From assembly GCA_027704905.1 (NCBI GenBank), contig JANIIK010000504.1, positions 252,001 through 316,000 on the forward strand: a DNA stretch of 64,000 nucleotides, in the 5' to 3' direction. Position numbers and translations under genes: made by a program. Positions within the stretch are counted from its first letter, which is position 1. Every line of letters starts with the position of its first letter. Source of the DNA: Muraenolepis orangiensis (lineage: Eukaryota > Chordata > Actinopteri > Gadiformes > Muraenolepididae). The notes under the pieces are model-generated. The model was not told the origin of the DNA, ran no database searches, and was given only the letters and a program-made list of their open reading frames with translations. Below, one piece after another: positions 35,801 through 49,372 of this stretch.

Positions 35801-38800
35801 TACAGCCTCCTAGTAGTCAGGTGGTGGTACAGCCTCCTAGTAGTCAGGTGGTGTACAGCCTCCTAGTAGTCAGGTGGTGTACAGCCTCCTAGTAGTCAGG
35901 TGGTGTACAGCCTCCTAGTCAGGTGGTGTACAGCCTCCTAGTAGTCAGGTGGTGTACAGCCTCCTAGTAGTCAGGTGGTGGTACAGCCTCCTAGTAGTCA
36001 GGTGGTGTACAGCCTCCTAGTCAGGTGGTGTACAGCCTCCTAGTAGTCAGGTGGTGTACAGCCTCCTAGTAGTCAGGTGGTGTACAGCCTCCTAGTAGTC
36101 AGGTGGTGTACAGCCTCCTAGTAGTCAGGTGGTGTACAGCCTCCTAGTAGTCAGGTGGTGTACAGCCTCCTAGTAGTCAGGTGGTGTACAGCCTCCTAGT
36201 CAGGTGGTGTACAGCCTCCTAGTAGTCAGGTGGTGTACAGCCTCCTAGTAGTCAGGTGGTGGTACAGCCTCCTAGTAGTCAGGTGGTGTACAGCCTCCTA
36301 GTAGTCAGGTGGTGTACAGCCTCCTAGTCAGGTGGTGTACAGCCTCCTAGTAGTCAGGTGGTGGTACAGCCTCCTAGTCAGGTGGTGTACAGCCTCCTAG
36401 TAGTCAGGTGTACAGCCTCCTAGTAGTCAGGTGGTGTACAGCCTCCTAGTAGTCAGGTGGTGTACAGCCTCCTAGTAGTCAGGTGGTGTACAGCCTCCTA
36501 GTAGTCAGGTGGTGTACAGCCTCCTAGTCAGGTGGTGTACAGCCTCCTAGTAGTCAGGTGGTGGTACAGCCTCCTAGTAGTCAGGTGGTGTACAGCCTCC
36601 TAGTAGTCAGGTGGTGTACAGCCTCCTAGTAGTCAGGTGGTGTACAGCCTCCTAGTAGTCAGGTGGTGTACAGCCTCCTAGTAGTCAGGTGGTGTACAGC
36701 CTCCTAGTAGTCAGGTGGTGGTACAGCCTCCTAGTAGTCAGGTGGTGTACAGCCTCCTAGTAGTCAGGTGGTGTACAGCCTCCTAGTAGTCAGGTGGTGT
36801 ACAGCCTCCTAGTAGTCAGGTGGTGTACAGCCTCCTAGTCAGGTGGTGTACAGCCTCCTAGTAGTCAGGTGGTGGTACAGCCTCCTAGTCAGGTGGTGTA
36901 CAGCCTCCTAGTCAGGTGGTGTACAGCCTCCTAGTAGTCAGGTGGTGTACAGCCTCCTAGTAGTCAGGTGGTGGTACAGCCTCCTAGTAGTCAGGTGGTG
37001 TACAGCCTCCTAGTAGTCAGGTGGTGTACAGCCTCCTAGTAGTCAGGTGGTGTACAGCCTCCTAGTCAGGTGGTGTACAGCCTCCTAGTAGTCAGGTGGT
37101 GGTACAGCCTCCTAGTAGTCAGGTGGTGTACAGCCTCCTAGTAGTCAGGTGGTGTACAGCCTCCTAGTAGTCAGGTGGTGTACAGCCTCCTAGTAGTCAG
37201 GTGGTGTACAGCCTCCTAGTAGTCAGGTGGTGTACAGCCTCCTAGTCAGGTGGTGTACAGCCTCCTAGTAGTCAGGTGGTGTACAGCCTCCTAGTCAGGT
37301 GGTGTACAGCCTCCTAGTCAGGTGGTGTACAGCCTCCTAGTAGTCAGGTGGTGTACAGCCTCCTAGTAGTCAGGTGGTGTACAGCCTCCTAGTAGTCAGG
37401 TGGTGTACAGCCTCCTAGTAGTCAGGTGGTGTACAGCCTCCTAGTAGTCAGGTGGTGTACAGCCTCCTAGTAGTCAGGTGGTGTACAGCCTCCTAGTAGT
37501 CAGGTGGTGTACAGCCTCCTAGTAGTCAGGTGGTGTACAGCCTCCTAGTAGTCAGGTGGTGTACAGCCTCCTAGTAGTCAGGTGGTGGTACAGCCTCCTA
37601 GTAGTCAGGTGGTGTACAGCCTCCTAGTAGTCAGGTGGTGTACAGCCTCCTAGTAGTCAGGTGGTGTACAGCCTCCTAGTCAGGTGGTGTACAGCCTCCT
37701 AGTAGTCAGGTGGTGTACAGCCTCCTAGTAGTCAGGTGGTGGTACAGCCTCCTAGTAGTCAGGTGGTGTACAGCCTCCTAGTAGTCAGGTGGTGTACAGC
37801 CTCCTAGTCAGGTGGTGTACAGCCTCCTAGTAGTCAGGTGGTGGTACAGCCTCCTAGTAGTCAGGTGGTGTACAGCCTCCTAGTAGTCAGGTGGTGTACA
37901 GCCTCCTAGTCAGGTGGTGTACAGCCTCCTAGTAGTCAGGTGGTGTACAGCCTCCTAGTAGTCAGGTGGTGTACAGCCTCCTAGTAGTCAGGTGGTGTAC
38001 AGCCTCCTAGTCAGGTGGTGTACAGCCTCCTAGTAGTCAGGTGGTGTACAGCCTCCTAGTAGTCAGGTGGTGTACAGCCTCCTAGTAGTCAGGTGGTGTA
38101 CAGCCTCCTAGTAGTCAGGTGGTGTACAGCCTCCTAGTAGTCAGGTGGTGTACAGCCTCCTAGTAGTCAGGTGGTGTACAGCCTCCTAGTAGTCAGGTGG
38201 TGTACAGCCTCCTAGTAGTCAGGTGGTGTACAGCCTCCTAGTAGTCAGGTGGTGTACAGCCTCCTAGTAGTCAGGTGGTGTACAGCCTCCTAGTAGTCAG
38301 GTGGTGTACAGCCTCCTAGTAGTCAGGTGGTGTACAGCCTCCTAGTAGTCAGGTGGTGTACAGCCTCCTAGTAGTCAGGTGGTGTACAGCCTCCTAGTCA
38401 GGTGGTGTACAGCCTCCTAGTAGTCAGGTGGTGGTACAGCCTCCTAGTAGTCAGGTGGTGTACAGCCTCCTAGTAGTCAGGTGGTGTACAGCCTCCTAGT
38501 AGTCAGGTGGTGTACAGCCTCCTAGTAGTCAGGTGGTGTACAGCCTCCTAGTAGTCAGGTGGTGTACAGCCTCCTAGTAGTCAGGTGGTGTACAGCCTCC
38601 TAGTAGTCAGGTGGTGTACAGCCTCCTAGTAGTCAGGTGGTGTACAGCCTCCTAGTAGTCAGGTGGTGTACAGCCTCCTAGTAGTCAGGTGGTGTACAGC
38701 CTCCTAGTAGTCAGGTGGTGTACAGCCTCCTAGTAGTCAGGTGGTGTACAGCCTCCTAGTAGTCAGGTGGTGTACAGCCTCCTAGTCAGGTGGTGTACAG

Positions 38801-41800
38801 CCTCCTAGTAGTCAGGTGGTGTACAGCCTCCTAGTAGTCAGGTGGTGGTACAGCCTCCTAGTAGTCAGGTGGTGTACAGCCTCCTAGTAGTCAGGTGGTG
38901 TACAGCCTCCTAGTCAGGTGGTGTACAGCCTCCTAGTAGTCAGGTGGTGGTACAGCCTCCTAGTAGTCAGGTGGTGTACAGCCTCCTAGTAGTCAGGTGG
39001 TGTACAGCCTCCTAGTCAGGTGGTGTACAGCCTCCTAGTAGTCAGGTGGTGTACAGCCTCCTAGTCAGGTGGTGTACAGCCTCCTAGTAGTCAGGTGGTG
39101 GTACAGCCTCCTAGTAGTCAGGTGGTGTACAGCCTCCTAGTAGTCAGGTGGTGTACAGCCTCCTAGTAGTCAGGTGGTGTACAGCCTCCTAGTAGTCAGG
39201 TGGTGTACAGCCTCCTAGTAGTCAGGTGGTGTACAGCCTCCTAGTAGTCAGGTGGTGTACAGCCTCCTAGTAGTCAGGTGGTGGTACAGCCTCCTAGTAG
39301 TCAGGTGGTGTACAGCCTCCTAGTAGTCAGGTGGTGGTACAGCCTCCTAGTAGTCAGGTGGTGTACAGCCTCCTAGTAGTCAGGTGGTGTACAGCCTCCT
39401 AGTAGTCAGGTGGTGTACAGCCTCCTAGTAGTCAGGTGGTGTACAGCCTCCTAGTAGTCAGGTGGTGTACAGCCTCCTAGTAGTCAGGTGGTGTACAGCC
39501 TCCTAGTAGTCAGGTGGTGTACAGCCTCCTAGTAGTCAGGTGGTGTACAGCCTCCTAGTCAGGTGGTGTACAGCCTCCTAGTAGTCAGGTGGTGTACAGC
39601 CTCCTAGTAGTCAGGTGGTGTACAGCCTCCTAGTAGTCAGGTGGTGTACAGCCTCCTAGTAGTCAGGTGGTGTACAGCCTCCTAGTCAGGTGGTGTACAG
39701 CCTCCTAGTAGTCAGGTGGTGGTACAGCCTCCTAGTAGTCAGGTGGTGTACAGCCTCCTAGTAGTCAGGTGGTGTACAGCCTCCTAGTCAGGTGGTGTAC
39801 AGCCTCCTAGTAGTCAGGTGGTGTACAGCCTCCTAGTCAGGTGGTGTACAGCCTCCTAGTAGTCAGGTGGTGGTACAGCCTCCTAGTAGTCAGGTGGTGT
39901 ACAGCCTCCTAGTAGTCAGGTGGTGGTACAGCCTCCTAGTAGTCAGGTGGTGTACAGCCTCCTAGTAGTCAGGTGGTGTACAGCCTCCTAGTAGTCAGGT
40001 GGTGTACAGCCTCCTAGTCAGGGTGCAGCTCTAGTCAGGTGGTGTACAGCCTCCTAGTAGTCAGGTGGTGTACAGCCTCCTAGTCAGGTGGTGTACAGCC
40101 TCCTAGTAGTCAGGTGGTGTACAGCCTCCTAGTCAGGTGGTGTACAGCCTCCTAGTAGTCAGGTGGTGTACAGCCTCCTAGTAGTCAGGTGGTGTACAGC
40201 CTCCTAGTAGTCAGGTGGTGTACAGCCTCCTAGTCAGGTGGTGTACAGCCTCCTAGTAGTCAGGTGGTGGTACAGCCTCCTAGTAGTCAGGTGGTGTACA
40301 GCCTCCTAGTAGTCAGGTGGTGTACAGCCTCCTAGTCAGGTGGTGTACAGCCTCCTAGTAGTCAGGTGGTGTACAGCCTCCTAGTAGTCAGGTGGTGTAC
40401 AGCCTCCTAGTAGTCAGGTGGTGGTACAGCCTCCTAGTAGTCAGGTGGTGTACAGCCTCCTAGTAGTCAGGTGGTGTACAGCCTCCTAGTCAGGTGGTGT
40501 ACAGCCTCCTAGTAGTCAGGTGGTGTACAGCCTCCTAGTCAGGTGGTGTACAGCCTCCTAGTAGTCAGGTGGTGTACAGCCTCCTAGTAGTCAGGTGGTG
40601 TACAGCCTCCTAGTAGTCAGGTGGTGTACAGCCTCCTAGTAGTCAGGTGGTGTACAGCCTCCTAGTAGTCAGGTGGTGTACAGCCTCCTAGTAGTCAGGT
40701 GGTGGTACAGCCTCCTAGTAGTCAGGTGGTGTACAGCCTCCTAGTAGTCAGGTGGTGTACAGCCTCCTAGTCAGGTGGTGTACAGCCTCCTAGTAGTCAG
40801 GTGGTGTACAGCCTCCTAGTAGTCAGGTGGTGTACAGCCTCCTAGTAGTCAGGTGGTGTACAGCCTCCTAGTAGTCAGGTGGTGTACAGCCTCCTAGTCA
40901 GGTGGTGTACAGCCTCCTAGTAGTCAGGTGGTGTACAGCCTCCTAGTAGTCAGGTGGTGTACAGCCTCCTAGTAGTCAGGTGGTGTACAGCCTCCTAGTC
41001 AGGTGGTGTACAGCCTCCTAGTAGTCAGGTGGTGTACAGCCTCCTAGTCAGGTGGTGTACAGCCTCCTAGTAGTCAGGTGGTGTACAGCCTCCTAGTAGT
41101 CAGGTGGTGTACAGCCTCCTAGTAGTCAGGTGGTGGTACAGCCTCCTAGTAGTCAGGTGGTGTACAGCCTCCTAGTAGTCAGGTGGTGTACAGCCTCCTA
41201 GTAGTCAGGTGGTGTACAGCCTCCTAGTCAGGTGGTGTACAGCCTCCTAGTCAGGTGGTGTACAGCCTCCTAGTAGTCAGGTGGTGTACAGCCTCCTAGT
41301 CAGGTGGTGTACAGCCTCCTAGTAGTCAGGTGGTGTACAGCCTCCTAGTCAGGTGGTGTACAGCCTCCTAGTAGTCAGGTGGTGTACAGCCTCCTAGTAG
41401 TCAGGTGGTGTACAGCCTCCTAGTAGTCAGGTGGTGTACAGCCTCCTAGTCAGGTGGTGTACAGCCTCCTAGTAGTCAGGTGGTGTACAGCCTCCTAGTA
41501 GTCAGGTGGTGTACAGCCTCCTAGTAGTCAGGTGGTGTACAGCCTCCTAGTCAGGTGGTGTACAGCCTCCTAGTAGTCAGGTGGTGTACAGCCTCCTAGT
41601 AGTCAGGTGGTGTACAGCCTCCTAGTAGTCAGGTGGTGTACAGCCTCCTAGTAGTCAGGTGGTGTACAGCCTCCTAGTAGTCAGGTGGTGTACAGCCTCC
41701 TAGTAGTCAGGTGGTGTACAGCCTCCTAGTAGTCAGGTGGTGTACAGCCTCCTAGTAGTCAGGTGGTGTACAGCCTCCTAGTAGTCAGGTGGTGTACAGC

Positions 41801-44800
41801 CTCCTAGTAGTCAGGTGGTGTACAGCCTCCTAGTCAGGTGGTGTACAGCCTCCTAGTAGTCAGGTGGTGTACAGCCTCCTAGTAGTCAGGTGGTGTACAG
41901 CCTCCTAGTAGTCAGGTGGTGTACAGCCTCCTAGTCAGGTGGTGTACAGCCTCCTAGTAGTCAGGTGGTGTACAGCCTCCTAGTAGTCAGGTGGTGGTAC
42001 AGCCTCCTAGTAGTCAGGTGGTGTACAGCCTCCTAGTAGTCAGGTGGTGTACAGCCTCCTAGTAGTCAGGTGGTGTACAGCCTCCTAGTCAGGTGGTGTA
42101 CAGCCTCCTAGTAGTCAGGTGGTGGTACAGCCTCCTAGTAGTCAGGTGGTGTACAGCCTCCTAGTCAGGTGGTGTACAGCCTCCTAGTAGTCAGGTGGTG
42201 TACAGCCTCCTAGTAGTCAGGTGGTGTACAGCCTCCTAGTCAGGTGGTGTACAGCCTCCTAGTAGTCAGGTGGTGTACAGCCTCCTAGTCAGGTGGTGTA
42301 CAGCCTCCTAGTAGTCAGGTGGTGTACAGCCTCCTAGTAGTCAGGTGGTGTACAGCCTCCTAGTAGTCAGGTGGTGTACAGCCTCCTAGTAGTCAGGTGG
42401 TGTACAGCCTCCTAGTAGTCAGGTGGTGTACAGCCTCCTAGTAGTCAGGTGGTGTACAGCCTCCTAGTAGTCAGGTGGTGTACAGCCTCCTAGTAGTCAG
42501 GTGGTGTACAGCCTCCTAGTAGTCAGGTGGTGTACAGCCTCCTAGTAGTCAGGTGGTGTACAGCCTCCTAGTAGTCAGGTGGTGTACAGCCTCCTAGTCA
42601 GTGGTGTACAGCCTCCTAGTCAGGTGGTGTACAGCCTCCTAGTAGTCAGGTGGTGTACAGCCTCCTAGTAGTCAGGTGGTGTACAGCCTCCTAGTAGTCA
42701 GGTGGTGTACAGCCTCCTAGTCAGGTGGTGTACAGCCTCCTAGTAGTCAGGTGGTGTACAGCCTCCTAGTAGTCAGGTGGTGTACAGCCTCCTAGTAGTC
42801 AGGTGGTGTACAGCCTCCTAGTAGTCAGGTGGTGTACAGCCTCCTAGTAGTCAGGTGGTGTACAGCCTCCTAGTCAGGTGGTGTACAGCCTCCTAGTAGT
42901 CAGGTGGTGTACAGCCTCCTAGTAGTCAGGTGGTGTACAGCCTCCTAGTCAGGTGGTGTACAGCCTCCTAGTAGTCAGGTGGTGTACAGCCTCCTAGTCA
43001 GGTGGTGTACAGCCTCCTAGTAGTCAGGTGGTGTACAGCCTCCTAGTCAGGTGGTGTACAGCCTCCTAGTAGTCAGGTGGTGTACAGCCTCCTAGTAGTC
43101 AGGTGGTGTACAGCCTCCTAGTAGTCAGGTGGTGTACAGCCTCCTAGTAGTCAGGTGGTGTACAGCCTCCTAGTAGTCAGGTGGTGTACAGCCTCCTAGT
43201 CAGGTGGTGTACAGCCTCCTAGTAGTCAGGTGGTGTACAGCCTCCTAGTCAGGTGGTGTACAGCCTCCTAGTAGTCAGGTGGTGTACAGCCTCCTAGTAG
43301 TCAGGTGGTGTACAGCCTCCTAGTCAGGTGGTGTACAGCCTCCTAGTAGTCAGTGGTGTACAGCCTCCTAGTCAGGTGGTGTACAGCCTCCTAGTAGTCA
43401 GGTGGTGTACAGCCTCCTAGTAGTCAGGTGGTGTACAGCCTCCTAGTAGTCAGGTGGTGTACAGCCTCCTAGTAGTCAGGTGGTGTACAGCCTCCTAGTA
43501 GTCAGGTGGTGTACAGCCTCCTAGTAGTCAGGTGGTGTACAGCCTCCTAGTAGTCAGGTGGTGTACAGCCTCCTAGTAGTCAGGTGGTGTACAGCCTCCT
43601 AGTAGTCAGGTGGTGTACAGCCTCCTAGTAGTCAGGTGGTGTACAGCCTCCTAGTAGTCAGGTGGTGTACAGCCTCCTAGTAGTCAGGTGGTGTACAGCC
43701 TCCTAGTAGTCAGGTGGTGTACAGCCTCCTAGTAGTCAGGTGGTGTACAGCCTCCTAGTAGTCAGGTGGTGTACAGCCTCCTAGTAGTCAGGTGGTGTAC
43801 AGCCTCCTAGTAGTCAGGTGGTGTACAGCCTCCTAGTAGTCAGGTGGTGTACAGCCTCCTAGTAGTCAGGTGGTGTACAGCCTCCTAGTAGTCAGGTGGT
43901 GTACAGCCTCCTAGTAGTCAGGTGGTGTACAGCCTCCTAGTAGTCAGGTGGTGTACAGCCTCCTAGTAGTCAGGTGGTGTACAGCCTCCTAGTCAGGTGG
44001 TGTACAGCCTCCTAGTAGTCAGGTGGTGTACAGCCTCCTAGTAGTCAGGTGGTGTACAGCCTCCTAGTAGTCAGGTGGTGTACAGCCTCCTAGTCAGGTG
44101 GTGTACAGCCTCCTAGTAGTCAGGTGGTGTACAGCCTCCTAGTCAGGTGGTGTACAGCCTCCTAGTAGTCAGGTGGTGTACAGCCTCCTAGTAGTCAGGT
44201 GGTGTACAGCCTCCTAGTAGTCAGGTGGTGGTACAGCCTCCTAGTGTCAGGTGGTGTACAGCCTCCTAGTAGTCAGGTGGTGTACAGCCTCCTAGTAGTC
44301 AGGTGGTGTACAGCCTCCTAGTCAGGTGGTGTACAGCCTCCTAGTCAGGTGGTGTACAGCCTCCTAGTAGTCAGGTGGTGTACAGCCTCCTAGTCAGGTG
44401 GTGTACAGCCTCCTAGTAGTCAGGTGGTGTACAGCCTCCTAGTCAGGTGGTGTACAGCCTCCTAGTAGTCAGGTGGTGTACAGCCTCCTAGTAGTCAGGT
44501 GGTGTACAGCCTCCTAGTAGTCAGGTGGTGTACAGCCTCCTAGTCAGGTGGTGTACAGCCTCCTAGTAGTCAGGTGGTGGTACAGCCTCCTAGTAGTCAG
44601 GTGGTGTACAGCCTCCTAGTAGTCAGGTGGTGTACAGCCTCCTAGTCAGGTGGTGTACAGCCTCCTAGTAGTCAGGTGGTGTACAGCCTCCTAGTAGTCA
44701 GGTGGTGTACAGCCTCCTAGTAGTCAGGTGGTGTACAGCCTCCTAGTAGTCAGGTGGTGTACAGCCTCCTAGTAGTCAGGTGGTGTACAGCCTCCTAGTA

Positions 44801-47800
44801 GTCAGGTGGTGTACAGCCTCCTAGTAGTCAGGTGGTGTACAGCCTCCTAGTAGTCAGGTGGTGTACAGCCTCCTAGTAGTCAGGTGGTGTACAGCCTCCT
44901 AGTAGTCAGGTGGTGTACAGCCTCCTAGTCAGGTGGTGTACAGCCTCCTAGTAGTCAGGTGGTGGTACAGCCTCCTAGTAGTCAGGTGGTGTACAGCCTC
45001 CTAGTAGTCAGGTGGTGTACAGCCTCCTAGTCAGGTGGTGTACAGCCTCCTAGTAGTCAGGTGGTGTACAGCCTCCTAGTCAGGTGGTGTACAGCCTCCT
45101 AGTAGTCAGGTGGTGGTACAGCCTCCTAGTAGTCAGGTGGTGTACAGCCTCCTAGTAGTCAGGTGGTGTACAGCCTCCTAGTAGTCAGGTGGTGTACAGC
45201 CTCCTAGTAGTCAGGTGGTGTACAGCCTCCTAGTAGTCAGGTGGTGTACAGCCTCCTAGTAGTCAGGTGGTGTACAGCCTCCTAGTCAGGTGGTGTACAG
45301 CCTCCTAGTAGTCAGGTGGTGTACAGCCTCCTAGTCAGTGTGTACAGCCCTAGTCAGGTGGTGTACAGCCTCCTAGTCAGGTGGTGTACAGCCTCCTAGT
45401 AGTCAGGTGGTGTACAGCCTCCTAGTAGTCAGGTGGTGTACAGCCTCCTAGTAGTCAGGTGGTGTACAGCCTCCTAGTCAGGTGGTGTACAGCCTCCTAG
45501 TAGTCAGGTGGTGTACAGCCTCCTAGTAGTCAGGTGGTGTACAGCCTCCTAGTAGTCAGGTGGTGTACAGCCTCCTAGTCAGGTGGTGTACAGCCTCCTA
45601 GTAGTCAGGTGGTGTACAGCCTCCTAGTAGTCAGGTGGTGTACAGCCTCCTAGTAGTCAGGTGGTGTACAGCCTCCTAGTAGTGGTGTACAGCCTCCTAG
45701 TAGTCAGGTGGTGTACAGCCTCCTAGTAGTCAGGTGGTGTACAGCCTCCTAGTAGTCAGGTGGTGTACAGCCTCCTAGTAGTCAGGTGGTGTACAGCCTC
45801 CTAGTGTCAGGTGGTGTACAGCCTCCTAGTAGTCAGGTGGTGTACAGCCTCCTAGTCAGGTGGTGTACAGCCTCCTAGTAGTCAGGTGGTGGTACAGCCT
45901 CCTAGTAGTCAGGTGGTGTACAGCCTCCTAGTAGTCAGGTGGTGTACAGCCTCCTAGTCAGGTGGTGTACAGCCTCCTAGTAGTCAGGTGGTGGTACAGC
46001 CTCCTAGTAGTCAGGTGGTGGTACAGCCTCCTAGTAGTCAGGTGGTGTACAGCCTCCTAGTCAGGTGGTTACAGCCTCCTAGTAGTCAGGTGGTGTACAG
46101 CCTCCTAGTCAGGTGGTGTACAGCCTCCTAGTAGTCAGGTGGTGTACAGCCTCCTAGTAGTCAGGTGGTGTACAGCCTCCTAGTAGTCAGGTGGTGTACA
46201 GCCTCCTAGTAGTCAGGTGGTGTACAGCCTCCTAGTCAGGTGGTGTACAGCCTCCTAGTAGTCAGGTGTGTACAGCCTCCTAGTCAGGTGGTGTACAGCC
46301 TCCTAGTAGTCAGGTGGTGTACAGCCTCCTAGTAGTCAGGTGGTGTACAGCCTCCTAGTAGTCAGGTGGTGTACAGCCTCCTAGTCAGGTGGTGTACAGC
46401 CTCCTAGTAGTCAGGTGGTGTACAGCCTCCTAGTAGTCAGGTGGTGGTACAGCCTCCTAGTAGTCAGGTGGTGTACAGCCTCCTAGTAGTCAGGTGGTGT
46501 ACAGCCTCCTAGTAGTCAGGTGGTGTACAGCCTCCTAGTAGTCAGGTGGTGTACAGCCTCCTAGTAGTCAGGTGGTGTACAGCCTCCTAGTAGTCAGGTG
46601 GTGTACAGCCTCCTAGTCAGGTGGTGTACAGCCTCCTAGTAGTCAGGTGGTGTACAGCCTCCTAGTAGTCAGGTGGTGTACAGCCTCCTAGTAGTCAGGT
46701 GGTGTACAGCCTCCTAGTCAGGTGGTGTACAGCCTCCTAGTCAGGTGGTGTACAGCCTCCTAGTAGTCAGGTGGTGTACAGCCTCCTAGTAGTCAGGTGG
46801 TGTACAGCCTCCTAGTCAGGTGGTTACAGCCTCCTAGTAGTCAGGTGGTGTACAGCCTCCTAGTCAGGTGGTGTACAGCCTCCTAGTAGTCAGGTGGTGT
46901 ACAGCCTCCTAGTAGTCAGGTGGTGTACAGCCTCCTAGTCAGGTGGTGTACAGCCTCCTAGTAGTCAGGTGGTGTACAGCCTCCTAGTCAGGTGGTGTAC
47001 AGCCTCCTAGTAGTCAGGTGGTGTACAGCCTCCTAGTCAGGTGGTGTACAGCCTCCTAGTAGTCAGGTGGTGGTACAGCCTCCTAGTAGTCAGGTGGTGT
47101 ACAGCCTCCTAGTCAGGTGGTGTACAGCCTCCTAGTAGTCAGGTGGTGTACAGCCTCCTAGTCAGGTGGTGTACAGCCTCCTAGTAGTCAGGTGGTGGTA
47201 CAGCCTCCTAGTAGTCAGGTGGTGTACAGCCTCCTAGTCAGGTGGTGTACAGCCTCCTAGTAGTCAGGTGGTGGTACAGCCTCCTAGTAGTCAGGTGGTG
47301 TACAGCCTCCTAGTAGTCAGGTGGTGTACAGCCTCCTAGTCAGGTGGTGTACAGCCTCCTAGTAGTCAGGTGGTGTACAGCCTCCTAGTAGTCAGGTGGT
47401 GTACAGCCTCCTAGTCAGGTGGTGTACAGCCTCCTAGTAGTCAGGTGGTGTACAGCCTCCTAGTAGTCAGGTGGTGTACAGCCTCCTAGTAGTCAGGTGG
47501 TGGTACAGCCTCCTAGTCAGGTGGTGTACAGCCTCCTAGTAGTCAGGTGGTGTACAGCCTCCTAGTAGTCAGGTGGTGGTACAGCCTCCTAGTCAGGTGG
47601 TGTACAGCCTCCTAGTAGTCAGGTGGTGTACAGCCTCCTAGTAGTCAGGTGGTGGTACAGCCTCCTAGTAGTCAGGTGGTGTACAGCCTCCTAGTAGTCA
47701 GGTGGTGTAAAGCCTCCTAGTCAGGTGGTGTACAGCCTCCTAGCAGTCAGGTAGTGGTACAGCCTCCTAGTAGTCAGGTGGTGTACAGCCTCCTAGTCAG

Positions 47801-48508
47801 GTGGTGTACAGCCTCCTAGTAGTCAGGTGGTGTACAGCCTCCTAGTAGTCAGGTGGTGTACAGCCTCCTAGTAGTCAGGTGGTGTACAGCCTCCTAGTCA
47901 GGTGGTGTACAGCCTCCTAGTAGTCAGGTGGTGGTACAGCCTCCTAGTAGTCAGGTGGTGTACAGCCTCCTAGTAGTCAGGTGGTGTACAGCCTCCTAGT
48001 AATCAGGTGGTGTACAGCCTCCTAGTAGTCAGGTGGTGTACAGCCTCCTAGTCAGGTGGTGTACAGCCTCCTAGTAGTCAGGTGGTGTACAGCCTCCTAG
48101 TAGTCAGGTGGTGTACAGCCTCCTAGTAGTCAGGTGGTGTACAGCCTCCTAGTAGTCAGGTGGTGTACAGCCTCCTAGTAGTCAGGTGGTGTACAGCCTC
48201 CTAGTAGTCAGGTGGTGTACAGCCTCCTAGTAGTCAGGTGGTGTACAGCCTCCTAGTAGTCAGGTGGTGTACAGCCTCCTAGTAGTCAGGTGGTGTACAG
48301 CCTCCTAGTAATCAGGTGGTGTACAGCCTCCTAGTAGTCAGGTGGTGTACAGCCTCCTAGTCAGGTGGTGTACAGCCTCCTAGTAGTCAGGTGGTGTACA
48401 GCCTCCTAGTAGTCAGGTGGTGTACAGCCTCCTAGTAGTCAGGTGGTGTACAGCCTCCTAGTAGTCAGGTGGTGTACAGCCTCCTAGTAGTCAGGTGGTG
48501 TACAGCCT
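32820..48508. repeat. Giant 26-bp satellite, about 15.7 kb
   Basis: About 620 head-to-tail units of gtacagcctcctagtagtca plus ggtggt. Three length classes: 26 bp, 23 bp (one agt missing) and about 29 bp (ggtggtggt). Rare point variants (ttattagtc, gtaaagcc, gtcgtcag) mark local duplications. TAG stops fall in all plus frames, so no long frames arise. It separates hdac6 from slc35a2. Confidence 0.98.
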
Positions 48509-49027
48509 GTGTCACAACCTAGCATGATTTGTAGGGAGCACCCTAGGCAGACGCCCAGTCCTTTCAGGACTTTATTAAACCCCAGTCACACTCATGTTTT
48601 AATGAAATCATTATTTCTTTATTCAAACATTTTAATTCAGTCATTTATTAAATATAAATTCATATTATCCTTTGGTTTCATAGCCTTCTGCTTAAAATAC
48701 ATTGACATAGACGAGACATGTGGATGTGTTCTGTCAAACAGCCACTAGTTGGCGACAAAACATGAAACCCTTTGACAACCGTAATACTGATCGCTGAACC
48801 GTACTGACCATTATACATCAAATTCATTGTATTTACCGGTATATAAAAATATATTACATTAAACAAAATCCATTTTGAAAGGCAGATAGTTTAGTGGATG
48901 AAATTAGAAGTAGAACATCTTTGTAAACCTATCAATTGAGCAGTATTGAAGATTCCTTTATAGTCAATAATTATTATGAGGACATGTTCATCATATTAAT
49001 ATTTAAAAAAATGATTCAGGAATGTAT
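48509..49027. other. Unique AT-rich flank right of the satellite
   Basis: No gene recognised on either strand. Confidence 0.6.
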
Positions 49028-49075
49028 AGAAAACTCACTTGGTAATGAAATGGGACAGTTTGTGCTTAAGTTGAA

Positions 49076-49300
49076 GTTGTCTGTCCGTCTGAACCTCAGT
49101 CTGTGTGTCTGAATGTTTGTGTGTCTGAACCTCAGTCTGTGTGTCTGAACCTCAGTCTGTGTGTCTGAACCTCAGTCTGTGTGTCTGAACCTCAGTCTGT
49201 GTGTCTGAACCTCAGTCTGTGTGTCTGAACCTCAGTCTGTGTGTCTGAACCTCAGTCTGTGTGTCTGAACCTCAGTCTGTGTGTCTGAACCTCAGTCTTC
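49076..49300. repeat. 20-bp minisatellite (gtgtctgaacctcagtctgt)
   Basis: About ten nearly perfect units. Flanking sequence on both sides looks exon-like on the minus strand (see findings). Confidence 0.94.
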
Positions 49301-49372
49301 CCGTCTTTCCTTCTGCAGAGAATCCATTTGCCTTAAGAACCTTTCTCCTTATCCGAGCCCCTAGAGAGAGAG

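Noticed and set aside
32820..48508. CRISPR array
   Set aside because: Units are directly contiguous without unique spacers, and the setting is a vertebrate genome; it is a satellite.
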